NCBI GenBank assembly: GCA_007693505.1
Contig: REDL01000075.1
Coordinates: 1-64,000 of the forward strand
DNA: 64,000 nucleotides
Origin: Desulfovibrionales bacterium
GTDB taxonomy: Bacteria; Desulfobacterota; Desulfovibrionia; Desulfovibrionales; Desulfonatronaceae
Reading direction: 5' to 3'
Shown here: positions 17,987 to 26,704 of the stretch, piece by piece
Layout of the letters: every line of letters begins with the position of its first letter
How positions within the stretch are numbered: the first letter of the stretch is position 1
Program-made: the position numbers and the translations under genes
Notes under the pieces: model-generated
What the model was told of the DNA's origin: nothing
Database searches by the model: none
What the model saw: only the letters and a program-made list of their open reading frames with translations

Positions 17987-19339
17987 TCAGCAGCTCAAAT
18001 AATTCCCCAGCTCCCGCGGGGTAACGTGGGTGCGATGTTCTTCCCAGCTGGCGATTTTCAGGCAAAGATAGTGGTTGTAGATGCTCTCGCCCAGGAGGTT
18101 GCGTAAAAAATCGCTGCGCTCCGCCTCCACCAGTGCCTCGTACATGCTCCGGGGAAGAAACCGTTCATCCCAGACCCGGCACTCATGGAGGCTGCGATAG
18201 ACACTGCCCATATCCGGAGGACCACATGCAGTCCCCTCCCGAAGCCCCTGCAGCCCCATTTCAATCAAGGCCGCCATCTGGAGATACACATTCCCCGAAG
18301 GGTCCGGGCTGCGCAGTTCCAGGCGGGTGCTTTCCGGACTCGTGCAATGGGGCAGACGAACCATGGAGCTACGATTCTTGATTCCCCAGCCCACGACCAT
18401 GGGCGCTTCACGTTCCGCCACATAGGCCTTGTAGGAATTGTACGTGGAGGCCATGATAATGGAAGTCTGGCGGGCGTACTTCAGAATGCCGGCGATAAAT
18501 TGACGGGCCCGTCCGCTCAAGCGATGTTCATCCTGGGCATCATGAAAGAGATTCACCCCGTTCTGATCCCACATGGATATATGCAGGTGAAAGGCATTGC
18601 GATTTTGGCCGTCAAAAGGCTTGGGCATCAGGGTCATGTGCATGCCTTCTTCAGCAGCCACCCGTTCGGCCACATAGTTAAACAGCAGCGTCCTGTCCGC
18701 GGCGGAAAGGGCGTCGGTATGCTCCAGGTTGATCTCGTGCTGGGAAGCCGTCACTTCATGGTGGGTCTTTTCATGGCGGATACCACAGCCCTTGAGGGTG
18801 CGGATGATCTGATTGCGCACAAAACCGCCCTTGTCATGCGGATCGGAATGAAAATATCCGGCCTTGTCCGAGTGGATATTTTTGGTGAAGTCGTCACTTT
18901 TGAGCAAAAAAAACTCATGTTCAGGCGCTACCTGGAAGCGAACACCGAATTCGTCCATCGCCCGCTCCAGAGTCCGCTCCAGAACGGCCCGCGGGTCAGA
19001 CAGGGATCTTCCGCCCATAAGGTTGAGGATGCGGGCAATACAAAAACCTATACGATCACTGTTGAACTCCAGTACACGATAGCTCTCCGGAACCGGAAGC
19101 AACAGCCGGTCACTGTCATCCACCGTTGTGATTCCAGCTATGGAACTGCCATCAAATCCAATACCTTTTTCCGCAATCTGGTCCATGAACTCCGGATTGA
19201 CCGTCAAGGCCCGGAGACGTCCATTCAGATCCGTGAAAAAAATCTTGATGAATTCGACGGATTCATTTTTCCAGGGGGCGCTTAGGGTTAATGTATGCCC
19301 TGTGTCCGATGCCGCTCTCTCTTCCAGTCCCTCCCGCAC
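17987..19339 (-). CDS. Glutamine-synthetase-family ligase (GSI-like)
   Basis: A 450-aa protein of the type I glutamine synthetase fold. Recognisable parts are GFDGSSIAGI (62-70), APEHEFFLL (138-146), HHEVTASQHEINLEHTDAL (193-211) and NRSSMVRLP (322-330). Two usual glutamate-binding motifs differ: NGSGxHxHxSL reads NRNAFHLHISM (246-256), and the NSYKR arginine is Ala (NSYKAY, 301-306). The adenylylation NLYDLP motif is also absent. The GTG start has AGGAGG at six bases. It may be a true GSI-alpha enzyme with relaxed motifs or a gamma-glutamyl ligase for another amine; sequence alone does not decide. Confidence 0.8.
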   Translation of the reverse strand: MREGLEERAASDTGHTLTLSAPWKNESVEFIKIFFTDLNGRLRALTVNPEFMDQIAEKGIGFDGSSIAGITTVDDSDRLLLPVPESYRVLEFNSDRIGFCIARILNLMGGRSLSDPRAVLERTLERAMDEFGVRFQVAPEHEFFLLKSDDFTKNIHSDKAGYFHSDPHDKGGFVRNQIIRTLKGCGIRHEKTHHEVTASQHEINLEHTDALSAADRTLLFNYVAERVAAEEGMHMTLMPKPFDGQNRNAFHLHISMWDQNGVNLFHDAQDEHRLSGRARQFIAGILKYARQTSIIMASTYNSYKAYVAEREAPMVVGWGIKNRSSMVRLPHCTSPESTRLELRSPDPSGNVYLQMAALIEMGLQGLREGTACGPPDMGSVYRSLHECRVWDERFLPRSMYEALVEAERSDFLRNLLGESIYNHYLCLKIASWEEHRTHVTPRELGNYLSC

Positions 19340-19457
19340 GTTGTCCTCCTTGCTTTCGAATTGCCGACGACCTGTTACGGATCAAATTGGCCATTATTTT
19401 TAGGCTTTGGAATTACTGCACAAGACAACCTTTCTCAACGTTTTTCCCTGGATTATC

Positions 19458-19910
19458 ATGCTGCATAACCTGACCCGAAGCCACCATCTGTCACTGTCCC
19501 CTGAACAGGCGTGGTCCTTTTTCTCCGACCCGGCCAATCTCTGCCGGATAACACCATCATGGCTGGACTTCCGCATGACCTGTCCGCCACCAGTGGCCAT
19601 GTATGCCGGACAGATCCTGACATATACGATTCGCCCCTTGCCCGGCTTGCGACTGCGCTGGGTCACGGAAATAACGCATGTCCGGGAACCGGATTATTTT
19701 GTGGATGAACAACGCCTCGGTCCTTACCGGTTTTGGCACCATCAGCACCTGTTCCAGAAAAGCTCTCGCGGCCTGAAAATGACCGATATCGTCCACTATG
19801 CTTTGCCCCTGGGACCACTTGGCGACATGGTCCACACCCTCTGGGCCCGGCAGAGGCTGAACACGATCTTCAACCATCGCCAAAAAGCCCTTGCAGCCAT
19901 GTTTTCCTGA
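19458..19910 (+). CDS. SRPBCC family protein
   Basis: A 150-aa protein of the START/polyketide-cyclase-like SRPBCC fold, which binds hydrophobic ligands. Family features are SHHLSLSPEQAWSFFSDPANL at the N-terminus, ITPSWLDFRMT, and the C-terminal DIVHYALPLGPLGD with LNTIFNHRQKAL. The frame is open further upstream, but only with a TTG; the ATG at 19458 gives the usual family start. There is no obvious ribosome site. It is divergent from the glutamine-synthetase-like gene and stands alone. Confidence 0.8.
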   Translation: MLHNLTRSHHLSLSPEQAWSFFSDPANLCRITPSWLDFRMTCPPPVAMYAGQILTYTIRPLPGLRLRWVTEITHVREPDYFVDEQRLGPYRFWHHQHLFQKSSRGLKMTDIVHYALPLGPLGDMVHTLWARQRLNTIFNHRQKALAAMFS

Positions 19911-19925
19911 ACCCTTCGGTTCGGG
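19906..19925. terminator. Hairpin between SRPBCC gene and copZ-like gene
   Basis: CCTGAACC pairs with GGTTCGGG (one G-U) around the loop CTTC, overlapping the SRPBCC stop codon. It lies between two converging genes. No T tract follows, so termination is only suggested. Confidence 0.3.
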
Positions 19926-19978
19926 AATCAATGGCCCCGGGACAGAAGCCATCCAGGTCGGTTACTTCCGCCCACGAC

Positions 19979-20176
19979 CTAGCCCAGGTCATGCCCTGCT
20001 TTTTTAAGAGCCTCACGCAACGCATCCTGGGAGACCGGCTTGGCTTCTGTGAACCGTGCTTCTCCCTTTTCCAAAGACACCTCAACGTCCTGGATTCCAT
20101 CGATACCGCTGAGTGCTTTGGTCACCGCGTTCACGCAATGCTGGCAAGACATGCCTGCTACTTTGATCGTCGTCAT
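19979..20176 (-). CDS. copZ: Heavy-metal-associated domain protein (CopZ-like copper chaperone)
   Basis: A 65-aa single HMA domain. The metal site is GMSCQHC at residues 8-14, followed by the ferredoxin-like betaalphabeta-betaalphabeta pattern. The family binds Cu(I) and hands it to P-type ATPases. AAGGAGAT lies six bases before the ATG. No copper ATPase or CueR/CsoR regulator gene is visible next to it, so its partner must be elsewhere. Mercury or another soft metal is possible, but the motif favours copper. Confidence 0.85.
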   Translation of the reverse strand: MTTIKVAGMSCQHCVNAVTKALSGIDGIQDVEVSLEKGEARFTEAKPVSQDALREALKKAGHDLG

Positions 20177-20857
20177 TGTGGATCTCCTTTAGTTTGACAA
20201 TGTTGACCTGTTCACCATCTACCACCTTTACCCTTCTTGTCTTCCTCACCTTCCAGATGCATCAGGGACTGGATGGACACATTATGCATTTTTTGATGCA
20301 CCCCACCCTTGCCGGCCGCCCATTCAGGGCTGGATAAAATAACTCATTGATATCCCAGGGCGTTGCACTGGGATAAGGATGGGAAGGCAGGAAGAGCCCT
20401 TTAAGGGCGACCTCTCTCGACGAACGCCGAATTATGTCATAAACGCGTAATGCTCCCTCAAGGACGATCATGCTCTTCAAAAATCGAGCGGCAAAGCATC
20501 CCCTCGTTGCTCTTGCCCAAATCCATTGTAAGCAGAACAGATAAAAAGGGCCGCAGACTCCGGCCATTTCCTGGTGAATGGACCTTCACACCGAGAACCC
20601 TCTCAATCATGCCAACCTATGGGCAACTCTCCGTGCCAGCCTATATTTGCAGCGGCGCATCCGCTTTCATGCGTGAACGAAAAACGCCGTATGCCGAAGA
20701 CGATGATTGCAGTCTGATCGGTGAAAATGATGCCATGCAGGCCCAGAGGTCAACACGGAAATTATCGTCAGAAATGAAAGGACAAACCGGTGCGAGGGGG
20801 AACATCGGAAAATCGGAATGGTCACCAAATGGTGGATTCTGGTTTCGACAAATTGCT
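20177..20857. other. Long intergenic region, no gene recognised
   Basis: About 680 bases between the copZ-like gene and hisA, both transcribed leftwards. A minus-strand frame of 101 codons exists at 20262-20567, but I recognise no family and see no good start signal. A plus-strand frame that crosses it is the antisense of hisA. I looked for tRNA, 6S, RNase P and riboswitch landmarks and saw none. It should contain the copZ promoter and the end of the his transcript. Confidence 0.45.
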
Positions 20858-21619
20858 TCAGGCTGGGCACGACCAAGCTTCCGGGGGCGGCCCCTGGGCT
20901 GCTATCCAGGCCAAGGCTTCCTGAAAATCCAGGGTCCCTTCATAAATGGCCCGACCAGTGATGATGCCCTCCAAGCCATGCGCCGAGAGCGGAAAAAGTG
21001 TCTGGACATCTTCCAAACGGGTCACCCCACCCGCGGCGATAACGGGGATGTCGGTGTGTTGCACCAGAAACTCCATGGCCGGCAGATTCACTCCGCTGTG
21101 CATGCCGTCACGGCTGATGTCCGTGTAGATCAAAAACGCAGCTCCCTGTTCTTTCAGACGGGGCAGAACCTGATCCACGGTCAGGCCGCTATCCGCCACC
21201 CAACCCTTGGTTTTCAACACACCATCCACGGCATCCAAAGAAACACCGATCCGCCCGGAGAAGGCGGCGCACAATGTCCCGAAGGCATCCGGCTGCTCCA
21301 GGGCCATGGTCCCAATGATCAGCCGACGCACTCCCGCTTCCAGATACCGCCTCGCGGTCTCCAGGTCCCGGATGCCGCCACCAAGCTGCACCGGCAAGGC
21401 CACCTCGGCGCAAATTCGCTTGATCAGCTCAAAATTCACCGGCAAACCGTCAAATGCGCCATCCAGGTCCACCAGGTGCAGCCAGGCTGCGCCCAGATCG
21501 GCCCAGTGTCGGGCCATGGCCACCGGATCTGGAGAAAATACCGTGACGTCCTCGGCCCGGCCTTGGCGCAACCTCACGCATTGGCCATTCTTGATATCCA
21601 CCGCAGGGAAAAGGATCAT
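20858..21619 (-). CDS. hisA: Phosphoribosylformimino-5-aminoimidazole carboxamide ribotide isomerase
   Basis: A 253-aa betaalpha8-barrel isomerase of histidine synthesis (step 4, ProFAR to PRFAR). It starts [17 protein letters not shown] with the N-terminal catalytic Asp8. It has [20 protein letters not shown] and IGTMALE for the first phosphate site, and [13 protein letters not shown] with the second Asp. [12 protein letters not shown] is the second phosphate site. The ATG at 21619 overlaps the stop of the upstream lipoprotein gene by four bases, preceded by GGGAGAT. Longer in-frame starts were rejected because they extend beyond the conserved beginning. Confidence 0.95.
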   Translation of the reverse strand: MILFPAVDIKNGQCVRLRQGRAEDVTVFSPDPVAMARHWADLGAAWLHLVDLDGAFDGLPVNFELIKRICAEVALPVQLGGGIRDLETARRYLEAGVRRLIIGTMALEQPDAFGTLCAAFSGRIGVSLDAVDGVLKTKGWVADSGLTVDQVLPRLKEQGAAFLIYTDISRDGMHSGVNLPAMEFLVQHTDIPVIAAGGVTRLEDVQTLFPLSAHGLEGIITGRAIYEGTLDFQEALAWIAAQGPPPEAWSCPA

Positions 21620-22266
21620 AAACCCATCTCCCGCAACCCGATTTCCAGGCCGTCGCGAGCAAGCTCCTTGGCGGGCAGCCACCTTCCTCCCCGGCGGAAG
21701 AAGCGCCCGGCCTGCAACAGGTCTTCACTCAAGGAGCGCTGCTGCTCGTCATACTGAAACCGCCTGGCAACAAACTGGTTTTCGATGTCCAGCAAGGTCA
21801 ACTCCAGGACAACCCGTCCCGGTTCGGTCACTCCCCACTCCCCGCCCTCGCGCTCCCTCCAATCCAGAACTTGCGGGATCAAGAGATAGTCCGTCTGGAC
21901 ACACTGGCCGACATCCATCCAGTACCGCAGACCAGAGACACCGGCACGCTCCCAGCCAGCCCTGGCCAAAACCAACTCCTGGCACTGCCTTGTGGCTTCA
22001 ATTCCGAGAAACGGTCGATCCTCTTCCCCCCGGAGCAGTTCAGCAAACATGTCGTCCAACTCTGCCAACTGTTCCGGTGTGAGAAGGGCGGATTGGTCCG
22101 CACGGGTCCTGGTCATCATCTGCCAACCATGCAGGGGTTGATGGAATTCGGCAACGGCCAAGGTCGCCTGCGGCGGCACCGGTGTTCCTGCTGGCCTGGG
22201 AGCACACGCGCCCAGGGTGAGCAGTCCAAACAACAAGACAATGGCCGCTGAAAAACGGATGAGCAT
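21616..22266 (-). CDS. Predicted lipoprotein of unknown function embedded in the his operon
   Basis: A 216-aa protein with a lipoprotein signal: [21 protein letters not shown], shown here as residues 1-21 with lipobox LGAC and Cys21. The mature part is mostly charged and soluble, with [30 protein letters not shown] and [15 protein letters not shown]. The last stretch recalls periplasmic proteins that report on envelope components, but I cannot name a family. hisB ends one base before its start and hisA begins inside its stop, so it is co-expressed with histidine enzymes. Confidence 0.75.
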   Translation of the reverse strand: MLIRFSAAIVLLFGLLTLGACAPRPAGTPVPPQATLAVAEFHQPLHGWQMMTRTRADQSALLTPEQLAELDDMFAELLRGEEDRPFLGIEATRQCQELVLARAGWERAGVSGLRYWMDVGQCVQTDYLLIPQVLDWREREGGEWGVTEPGRVVLELTLLDIENQFVARRFQYDEQQRSLSEDLLQAGRFFRRGGRWLPAKELARDGLEIGLREMGL

Positions 22267-22267
22267 T

Positions 22268-22855
22268 TCAACAACTTCCTTTGGTGCTCGGCACACCGGT
22301 ACGGGTCCTGGATACAGCCTGGCGCAATGCCATGCCAAGGGCCTTGAACGCCCCTTCAACGAGGTGATGGCCGTTGCGGCCATAACGATAATGAACATGC
22401 AGGTTCATGCGGGCTTCCTGGGCCAAGGACTTGAAAAATTCCCTCCAGATATCCTTTTCCTCGCCCGCGATCATGGCCGGTAACGGGTCGTCGGCATAGA
22501 CAAGGTATGGTCGACCGGAAAGATCCACAACCACCTCCACCAGGGCCTCATCCATGGGAACCAACGCTGATCCAAGCCGAACGATTCCTGCCTTGTCGCC
22601 CAGGGCGTCCAGCAAGGCCTTTCCCAGGATAAGCCCGACATCCTCCAGGCTGTGATGTGTGTCGATGTGCAGATCTCCGGAGCATTGCAGTGTGAGGTCA
22701 AAATCCGCCCAGAAGCTGAGCAGATTGAGCATGTGGTCGGCAAATCCCACACCGGTCTGAATATTGGTTGCCCCGGAACCGTCCAGGACGAGTTCCAGGG
22801 CGATAGACGTTTCCCGAGTTGTTCTTTCGGCAACGACCTTTCGAATTTCAGGCAT
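22268..22855 (-). CDS. hisB: Imidazoleglycerol-phosphate dehydratase
   Basis: A 195-aa HisB, monofunctional dehydratase (step 7 of histidine synthesis), manganese dependent. Metal and active-site motifs are [39 protein letters not shown] and the C-terminal [16 protein letters not shown]. The length is typical for the single-domain form, without the phosphatase domain of E. coli. ATG 22855 was chosen because it gives the family start [16 protein letters not shown]; an ATG three codons upstream is also possible. It heads a hisB-lipoprotein-hisA unit. Confidence 0.95.
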   Translation of the reverse strand: MPEIRKVVAERTTRETSIALELVLDGSGATNIQTGVGFADHMLNLLSFWADFDLTLQCSGDLHIDTHHSLEDVGLILGKALLDALGDKAGIVRLGSALVPMDEALVEVVVDLSGRPYLVYADDPLPAMIAGEEKDIWREFFKSLAQEARMNLHVHYRYGRNGHHLVEGAFKALGMALRQAVSRTRTGVPSTKGSC

Positions 22856-22980
22856 GTGCTGCATTCCGCCTTGTTGCTGGGTGAAAAGGACGTTTTGTCC
22901 CGGAAGCCTCTTGCTGTCAATCCGCACAAGTGCGAGCCATTCCGATAGCTGTTGACGCCCTGTCCGTCACCAAAACCGGG

Positions 22981-23517
22981 TCATTCGCAGCAAATACCCA
23001 TTTTCACCCGGTATCCATGACGCAAGATGGTCAATTGCTCCTGCAAAGCGGGATCTGCGTAATCGCGAAACGTCCAGGGGAGACATTGCCATCGACCGGC
23101 CTGATAGATCAGGGTCAGGTCGGCAAAAACGCCATGGCCGAGATAGATGCGGTGGGTAAAATTTTTGCCGGTAGCCAGCACGAATCGCTCTTGAGTGAGC
23201 AGGCCCGGATCGAGGTTGAACAAACGCCTCCCACAGTGGACATGCTCCTGCTCAAGGTCATGGGCCCACAGCTTGATTTCCCGGAGCCGATCCTGGGACA
23301 CGACCTGGGCGAAACCGAGGAGCCTGCGCTCCAAAGCCGCTCCAAACTCCTCCTGATAATATGTCGTTACATCGAACGGTATCGGCTTGCCTACCATATC
23401 CAGCGGGCCAAGATATGCCTCCAGCCTGCACTGCAAAGCCGGCCAAAAATCATCCCATTTGGCGCTGAACAGCGACAGCACAACCAACGCCGGCAACGGC
23501 TCCCTCGGAATACTCAT
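22981..23517 (-). CDS. DUF4416 family protein
   Basis: A 178-aa protein. The family pattern includes LVVLSLFSAKWDDFWPA at the N-terminus, PFDVTTYYQEEFG, RRLFNLDPGLLTQERFVLATGKN and HRIYLGHGVFADLTL. DUF4416 is common in deltaproteobacteria and has no known function. ATG 23517 gives the family-like start; longer in-frame starts enter sequence with no resemblance. It lies upstream of hisB in the same direction with a gap of 125 bases, so cotranscription is possible. Confidence 0.85.
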   Translation of the reverse strand: MSIPREPLPALVVLSLFSAKWDDFWPALQCRLEAYLGPLDMVGKPIPFDVTTYYQEEFGAALERRLLGFAQVVSQDRLREIKLWAHDLEQEHVHCGRRLFNLDPGLLTQERFVLATGKNFTHRIYLGHGVFADLTLIYQAGRWQCLPWTFRDYADPALQEQLTILRHGYRVKMGICCE

Positions 23518-23704
23518 ACTGCGGCACGCTCCAAGGCGGAATCCCAGCAAAAGTTGCCGGGTCCCGTTTCCATTCGCCCACCATAAACCTGAAAACAACG
23601 ACCACCATGGGAATGCATGTGCATTGACACGCCATCCTTTAGCAAGGGACATTGATGCATTGATGGGGAGCAAAATGTATACAACCAGAAAAATGGCTTC
23701 GGTG

Positions 23705-25288
23705 TCACGACGCCGCGGTAACTTTATTGCGGCCTTGGCACTTGCTCTCATACAAGGCCTGATCGACCCGTTTGCATAAGCTGTCAAACCCTTCGCCGGG
23801 CATCAGCCCGGCTACCCCGACGCTGACGGTGAGGTGCCCGGCAACGGAAAAGGGTTGCGCCTCCACGAGCCGGCGAAGCTTTTCAGCCAAAACATGTGCT
23901 GACTCAAGACCATCATCAGGCAGGAGAACCACGAACTCTTCTCCTCCCCATCGGGCAAAAACGTCGGTGGACCGAATCGCTCCCTGAAGACGCCGCCCCA
24001 GTTCGCGCAAAACCAGATCACCCACATCATGGCCAAAAGTGTCATTGATCTGCTTGAAGTGGTCAATATCCAGCATGATCAGCGCCAAGCTCCCCGGATG
24101 ACGCTTTTTCCGATCCAGGCTGCTGTGAGCAACCTCATTGAAATACATCCGATTGTGCAGACCCGTCAGTCCGTCCGTATAGGCGAGGCGCTCCTTTTCC
24201 TTCAACAACCGTTCAGCGGCATTCAAAAGGCCGTTGAAGCCGTTCACAATGACCCGAATCTCTCCACGGGGTTGACTTGGAATACGTCTGGAAAAGTCTC
24301 TGCTCGCTATTATGCTGTTGATATGCCCTGTCAGCATGTCCAGAGTTCGCAACACATTTCGCATGCTGTAAACCACAAGGATCAGCACAAGTCCGCCAAT
24401 TCCGAAGATTCCCAGGGCATTGCGGATAAGTTCAGTGCGGACGGTATTCACCCTGCCTTCCATCTCCGTCGTAAAAAACGACAACATGGCCTGCTCTACC
24501 TGTCGAAGTCCGTCAATGGGCAAGCCAGCGTCATGGTACCAGGTTTTCAAGTCAACCATGGCGTCCTTGTACAAGAAAGATCCAACCAGGACGATCAGGT
24601 CCATGCTATCCCGCACACGTGCCGGAGACATGGCCTGGTCAAGCTCACTGAGAAACTTGTTGGAAGCCAGAAGGCTGAACATCTCCAGACGCACACGTCT
24701 GCTGGTTTCGAAATTGGCCACCGCATAGCTGGTTTCAAGATCCAGGCCGCCCAGTTCCTGTAGGGAACGGTTCACAGCGGAACGAATCTGACCTAAATAC
24801 TCTTTAGCCATGATCAAATGAGCAAACGCCTGCAAGTCCTCGGCAAACACAGCGCAATTCTTGTCTATTTCCGTCAAACCCCGCAAGATCCCCGCAATCA
24901 GGCTGGAGTAGAGCGTATGGGATATATCCCAGGACAACCAGTCCGCATCAACCTGCGAACGGATTGTCAACAGATCGATTTGCAGTTGTTCAATTCCTTT
25001 GCCTGATAGCGGATGCCTTTCCAGGGTTTCATCGGTCCGCAATCTCTGATCGCGCATCAACACGGCATGTTCCGGGGAGTCAACTCCCGGATAGCCGGAA
25101 GACATGTCTCGTTCTTGCTGCAATTCGTGAACTATGGCCGACAGCGAGGTCTTCAGGTGCATCTCCGCTGCCATGGCTTGCTGCATTCGATAAACGGACA
25201 TTTTTCTCAGTCCGGTGCCACCCAGCAAATAGGCCAAGCAAATGGTGGCTATTGCACCAAGGAGAAGGATACCTTGCCGAATGGTCAT
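23705..25288 (-). CDS. Diguanylate cyclase with NIT-type sensor, HAMP and GGDEF domains
   Basis: A 527-aa inner membrane enzyme that makes cyclic di-GMP. A first membrane helix lies at about residues 6-26. The periplasmic region contains the nitrate/nitrite-sensing signature HELQQERDMSSGY. A second helix (GIFGIGGLVLILVVYSM) leads into a HAMP-like linker and the C-terminal GGDEF domain. The active site reads GGEEF, and RSTD five residues before it is an intact inhibitory I-site. ATG 25288 has GAGGAGG seven bases upstream. The NIT domain suggests control by nitrate, nitrite or a related ion. Confidence 0.88.
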   Translation of the reverse strand: MTIRQGILLLGAIATICLAYLLGGTGLRKMSVYRMQQAMAAEMHLKTSLSAIVHELQQERDMSSGYPGVDSPEHAVLMRDQRLRTDETLERHPLSGKGIEQLQIDLLTIRSQVDADWLSWDISHTLYSSLIAGILRGLTEIDKNCAVFAEDLQAFAHLIMAKEYLGQIRSAVNRSLQELGGLDLETSYAVANFETSRRVRLEMFSLLASNKFLSELDQAMSPARVRDSMDLIVLVGSFLYKDAMVDLKTWYHDAGLPIDGLRQVEQAMLSFFTTEMEGRVNTVRTELIRNALGIFGIGGLVLILVVYSMRNVLRTLDMLTGHINSIIASRDFSRRIPSQPRGEIRVIVNGFNGLLNAAERLLKEKERLAYTDGLTGLHNRMYFNEVAHSSLDRKKRHPGSLALIMLDIDHFKQINDTFGHDVGDLVLRELGRRLQGAIRSTDVFARWGGEEFVVLLPDDGLESAHVLAEKLRRLVEAQPFSVAGHLTVSVGVAGLMPGEGFDSLCKRVDQALYESKCQGRNKVTAAS

Positions 25289-25598
25289 GACCTGACCTCC
25301 TCGCAATCCATTCCGTGCCATGAGCACTCTCTATTTTCCAATCGCGTCGTTCCGGACCGTCTCGCTCTGCTCGTGCCAAGCACAGAAAACAAACGGCTCA
25401 TTGGATCGAAGAGTGCATCGAATCCTTGGTCAAGACAACATGAATTCGTGATTTGTACATTGACTTTTTTTTCAGGTCCGTCTAGATAGTGATGATTCGA
25501 TTTGCAACGATGGAATTCTGTTCAGCACTGGACACCGGGGTGTGCCCGGCTTCAGGATGAAAGAATATCCATCTCAACCTTTTTTTGGAGTTATTCGC
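25289..25598. promoter_or_regulatory. Divergent region with possible promoter of the RRM gene
   Basis: About 310 bases, AT-rich towards the right. TTGACT at 25460-25465 and TAGATA at 25483-25488 are 17 bases apart and resemble a vegetative promoter, with a good -35 and poor -10. It would give a leader of about 100 bases before the RNA-binding protein. No gene is seen here. Confidence 0.35.
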
Positions 25599-25901
25599 AT
25601 GTCAAGTAAGTTGTATGTTGGGAATCTGCCTTTTACCGCCCAGGAAGACGATGTTCGCGATCTGTTCGCCACCTACGGCGAAGTTCTTTCCGTGGCTTTG
25701 ATCAGTGATCGTGAAACAGGACGTCCCCGCGGCTTCGGCTTTGTCGAAATGAATGAAGCCGGTGCCCGTTCCGCCCAGGAGGCGTTGGACGGAAAAGATT
25801 TCCAGGGCCGCAGCCTGCGCATCAACGAGGCTCAGGAACGCTCCCCCCGCCCCAGTGGCGGCGGCTACGGGGACAGGAACCGTCAGTCCAAGCGTTGGTA
25901 G
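25599..25901 (+). CDS. RRM-type RNA-binding protein
   Basis: A 100-aa protein with one RNA recognition motif. RNP2 is LYVGNL (residues 5-10) and RNP1 is RGFGFVEM, followed by a short Arg/Gly/Ser-rich tail (PRPSGGGYGDRNRQSKRW). Small bacterial RRM proteins of this type are often abundant and cold-induced. GGAG lies eight bases before the ATG; a longer frame upstream lacks this signal. A strong terminator follows at once, so it is monocistronic. Confidence 0.92.
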   Translation: MSSKLYVGNLPFTAQEDDVRDLFATYGEVLSVALISDRETGRPRGFGFVEMNEAGARSAQEALDGKDFQGRSLRINEAQERSPRPSGGGYGDRNRQSKRW

Positions 25902-25940
25902 TGGCTCCCCAACTGCATTGATTCAATAAGGCCCTTGCGA

Positions 25941-25978
25941 AGCCCCGTCCTCTTTCTTCGTGAGGGCGGGGCTTTTTT
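25941..25978 (+). terminator. Rho-independent terminator of the RRM gene
   Basis: AGCCCCGTCCTC pairs with GAGGGCGGGGCT (one G-U) across a nine-base loop, followed by TTTTTT. Confidence 0.9.
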
Positions 25979-26050
25979 GCATCCACATGCGTTTTGCAAC
26001 CCAATATAATATGGTTCCATGATGGATCCGGTATCCAAAAGAGTAAAACC

Positions 26051-26085
26051 TCGCTCCAAAATTATTGTGAAACACTTTGGAGCGA
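26051..26085 (+). promoter_or_regulatory. Stem-loop in the infA leader
   Basis: TCGCTCCAAA and TTTGGAGCGA are perfect ten-base complements separated by 15 bases, ending 32 bases before the infA start codon and 20 before its ribosome site. A TATAAT at 26005-26010 could place the transcript start just upstream, so the stem would sit in the 5' leader. There is no T tract, so a terminator is unlikely. It may control translation or stability. Confidence 0.5.
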
Positions 26086-26117
26086 TGCGCAATACCAGCA
26101 CAACCTGAGGAGGTTCA

Positions 26118-26336
26118 ATGGCCAAGGAAGAATGTATCGAAATGAGCGGCATTGTCCAGGAAGCTTTGCCGAGCACCCTTTTTTCCATCGAACTGGAGAC
26201 AGGGCATACCATTTTAGGACATCTCTGTGGAAAAATGCGCAAGTTTCGCATCCGTATCCTGCCCGGAGACAAAGTCCGCGTTCAGTTGTCACCCTACGAT
26301 CTGACCAAGGGGCGCATCGTCTTTCGCGAAAAATAG
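26118..26336 (+). CDS. infA: Translation initiation factor IF-1
   Basis: A 72-aa OB-fold protein that binds the A site of the 30S subunit during initiation. The sequence follows the family: [40 protein letters not shown] and the C-terminal [16 protein letters not shown]. Compared with the usual MRKxxIRI core it is standard, with normal length. GAGGAGG lies six bases before the ATG. It is a single gene here, not in a ribosomal protein operon. Confidence 0.95.
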   Translation: MAKEECIEMSGIVQEALPSTLFSIELETGHTILGHLCGKMRKFRIRILPGDKVRVQLSPYDLTKGRIVFREK

Positions 26337-26704
26337 TCTCCTGAGATCTCTGTGGGCTTGGGGATGACACCGTCCGGCAAAGGGTCGGCTACCCAAAGCT
26401 CTTGTCCCGGCTCACCTCCAGCGACCTTTCCTCCCTGACGCGTTGCCTGCCCGGGGGTTGCGAAGAAGCGGTGCGTCCTGGCACCCTTTTGCCGCCGGCC
26501 AGGATCCCGGGGCGCCTTGCGCCCCATTGCGGACGAACAGCTTGGGTCCGCGCGGAGTCGAGGGAGAGATCGAAATTGTCAAAGCCTTGAGGGGCACCTG
26601 CAACCTTCCTTTGATTTCGATCTCAACACCGACTTAGTCCGTCACCAGGCCTTGTGTTGAGGTTACCCAATGGCAACGCACGGCGGAACAACACCCTGTT
26701 GTAC
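26337..26704. other. GC-rich intergenic region between infA and typA with two inverted repeats
   Basis: About 370 bases between two genes that converge. GGGGCGC-CTT-GCGCCCC at 26509-26525 is a tight hairpin. GAGATCGAAAT...CAAAG at 26566-26584 is complementary, with a three-base bulge, to CTTTGATTTCGATCTC at 26609-26624. Neither has a T tract. Short frames on both strands look like chance. No protein family or RNA gene was recognised. Confidence 0.45.

Noticed and set aside
18185-19285. 366-codon plus-strand open frame
   Set aside because: Antisense of the glutamine-synthetase-like gene, which has clear motifs.
20450-21757. 435-codon plus-strand open frame
   Set aside because: Its right half is the antisense of hisA and it has no recognisable domain; low-complexity composition fits a GC-rich shadow.
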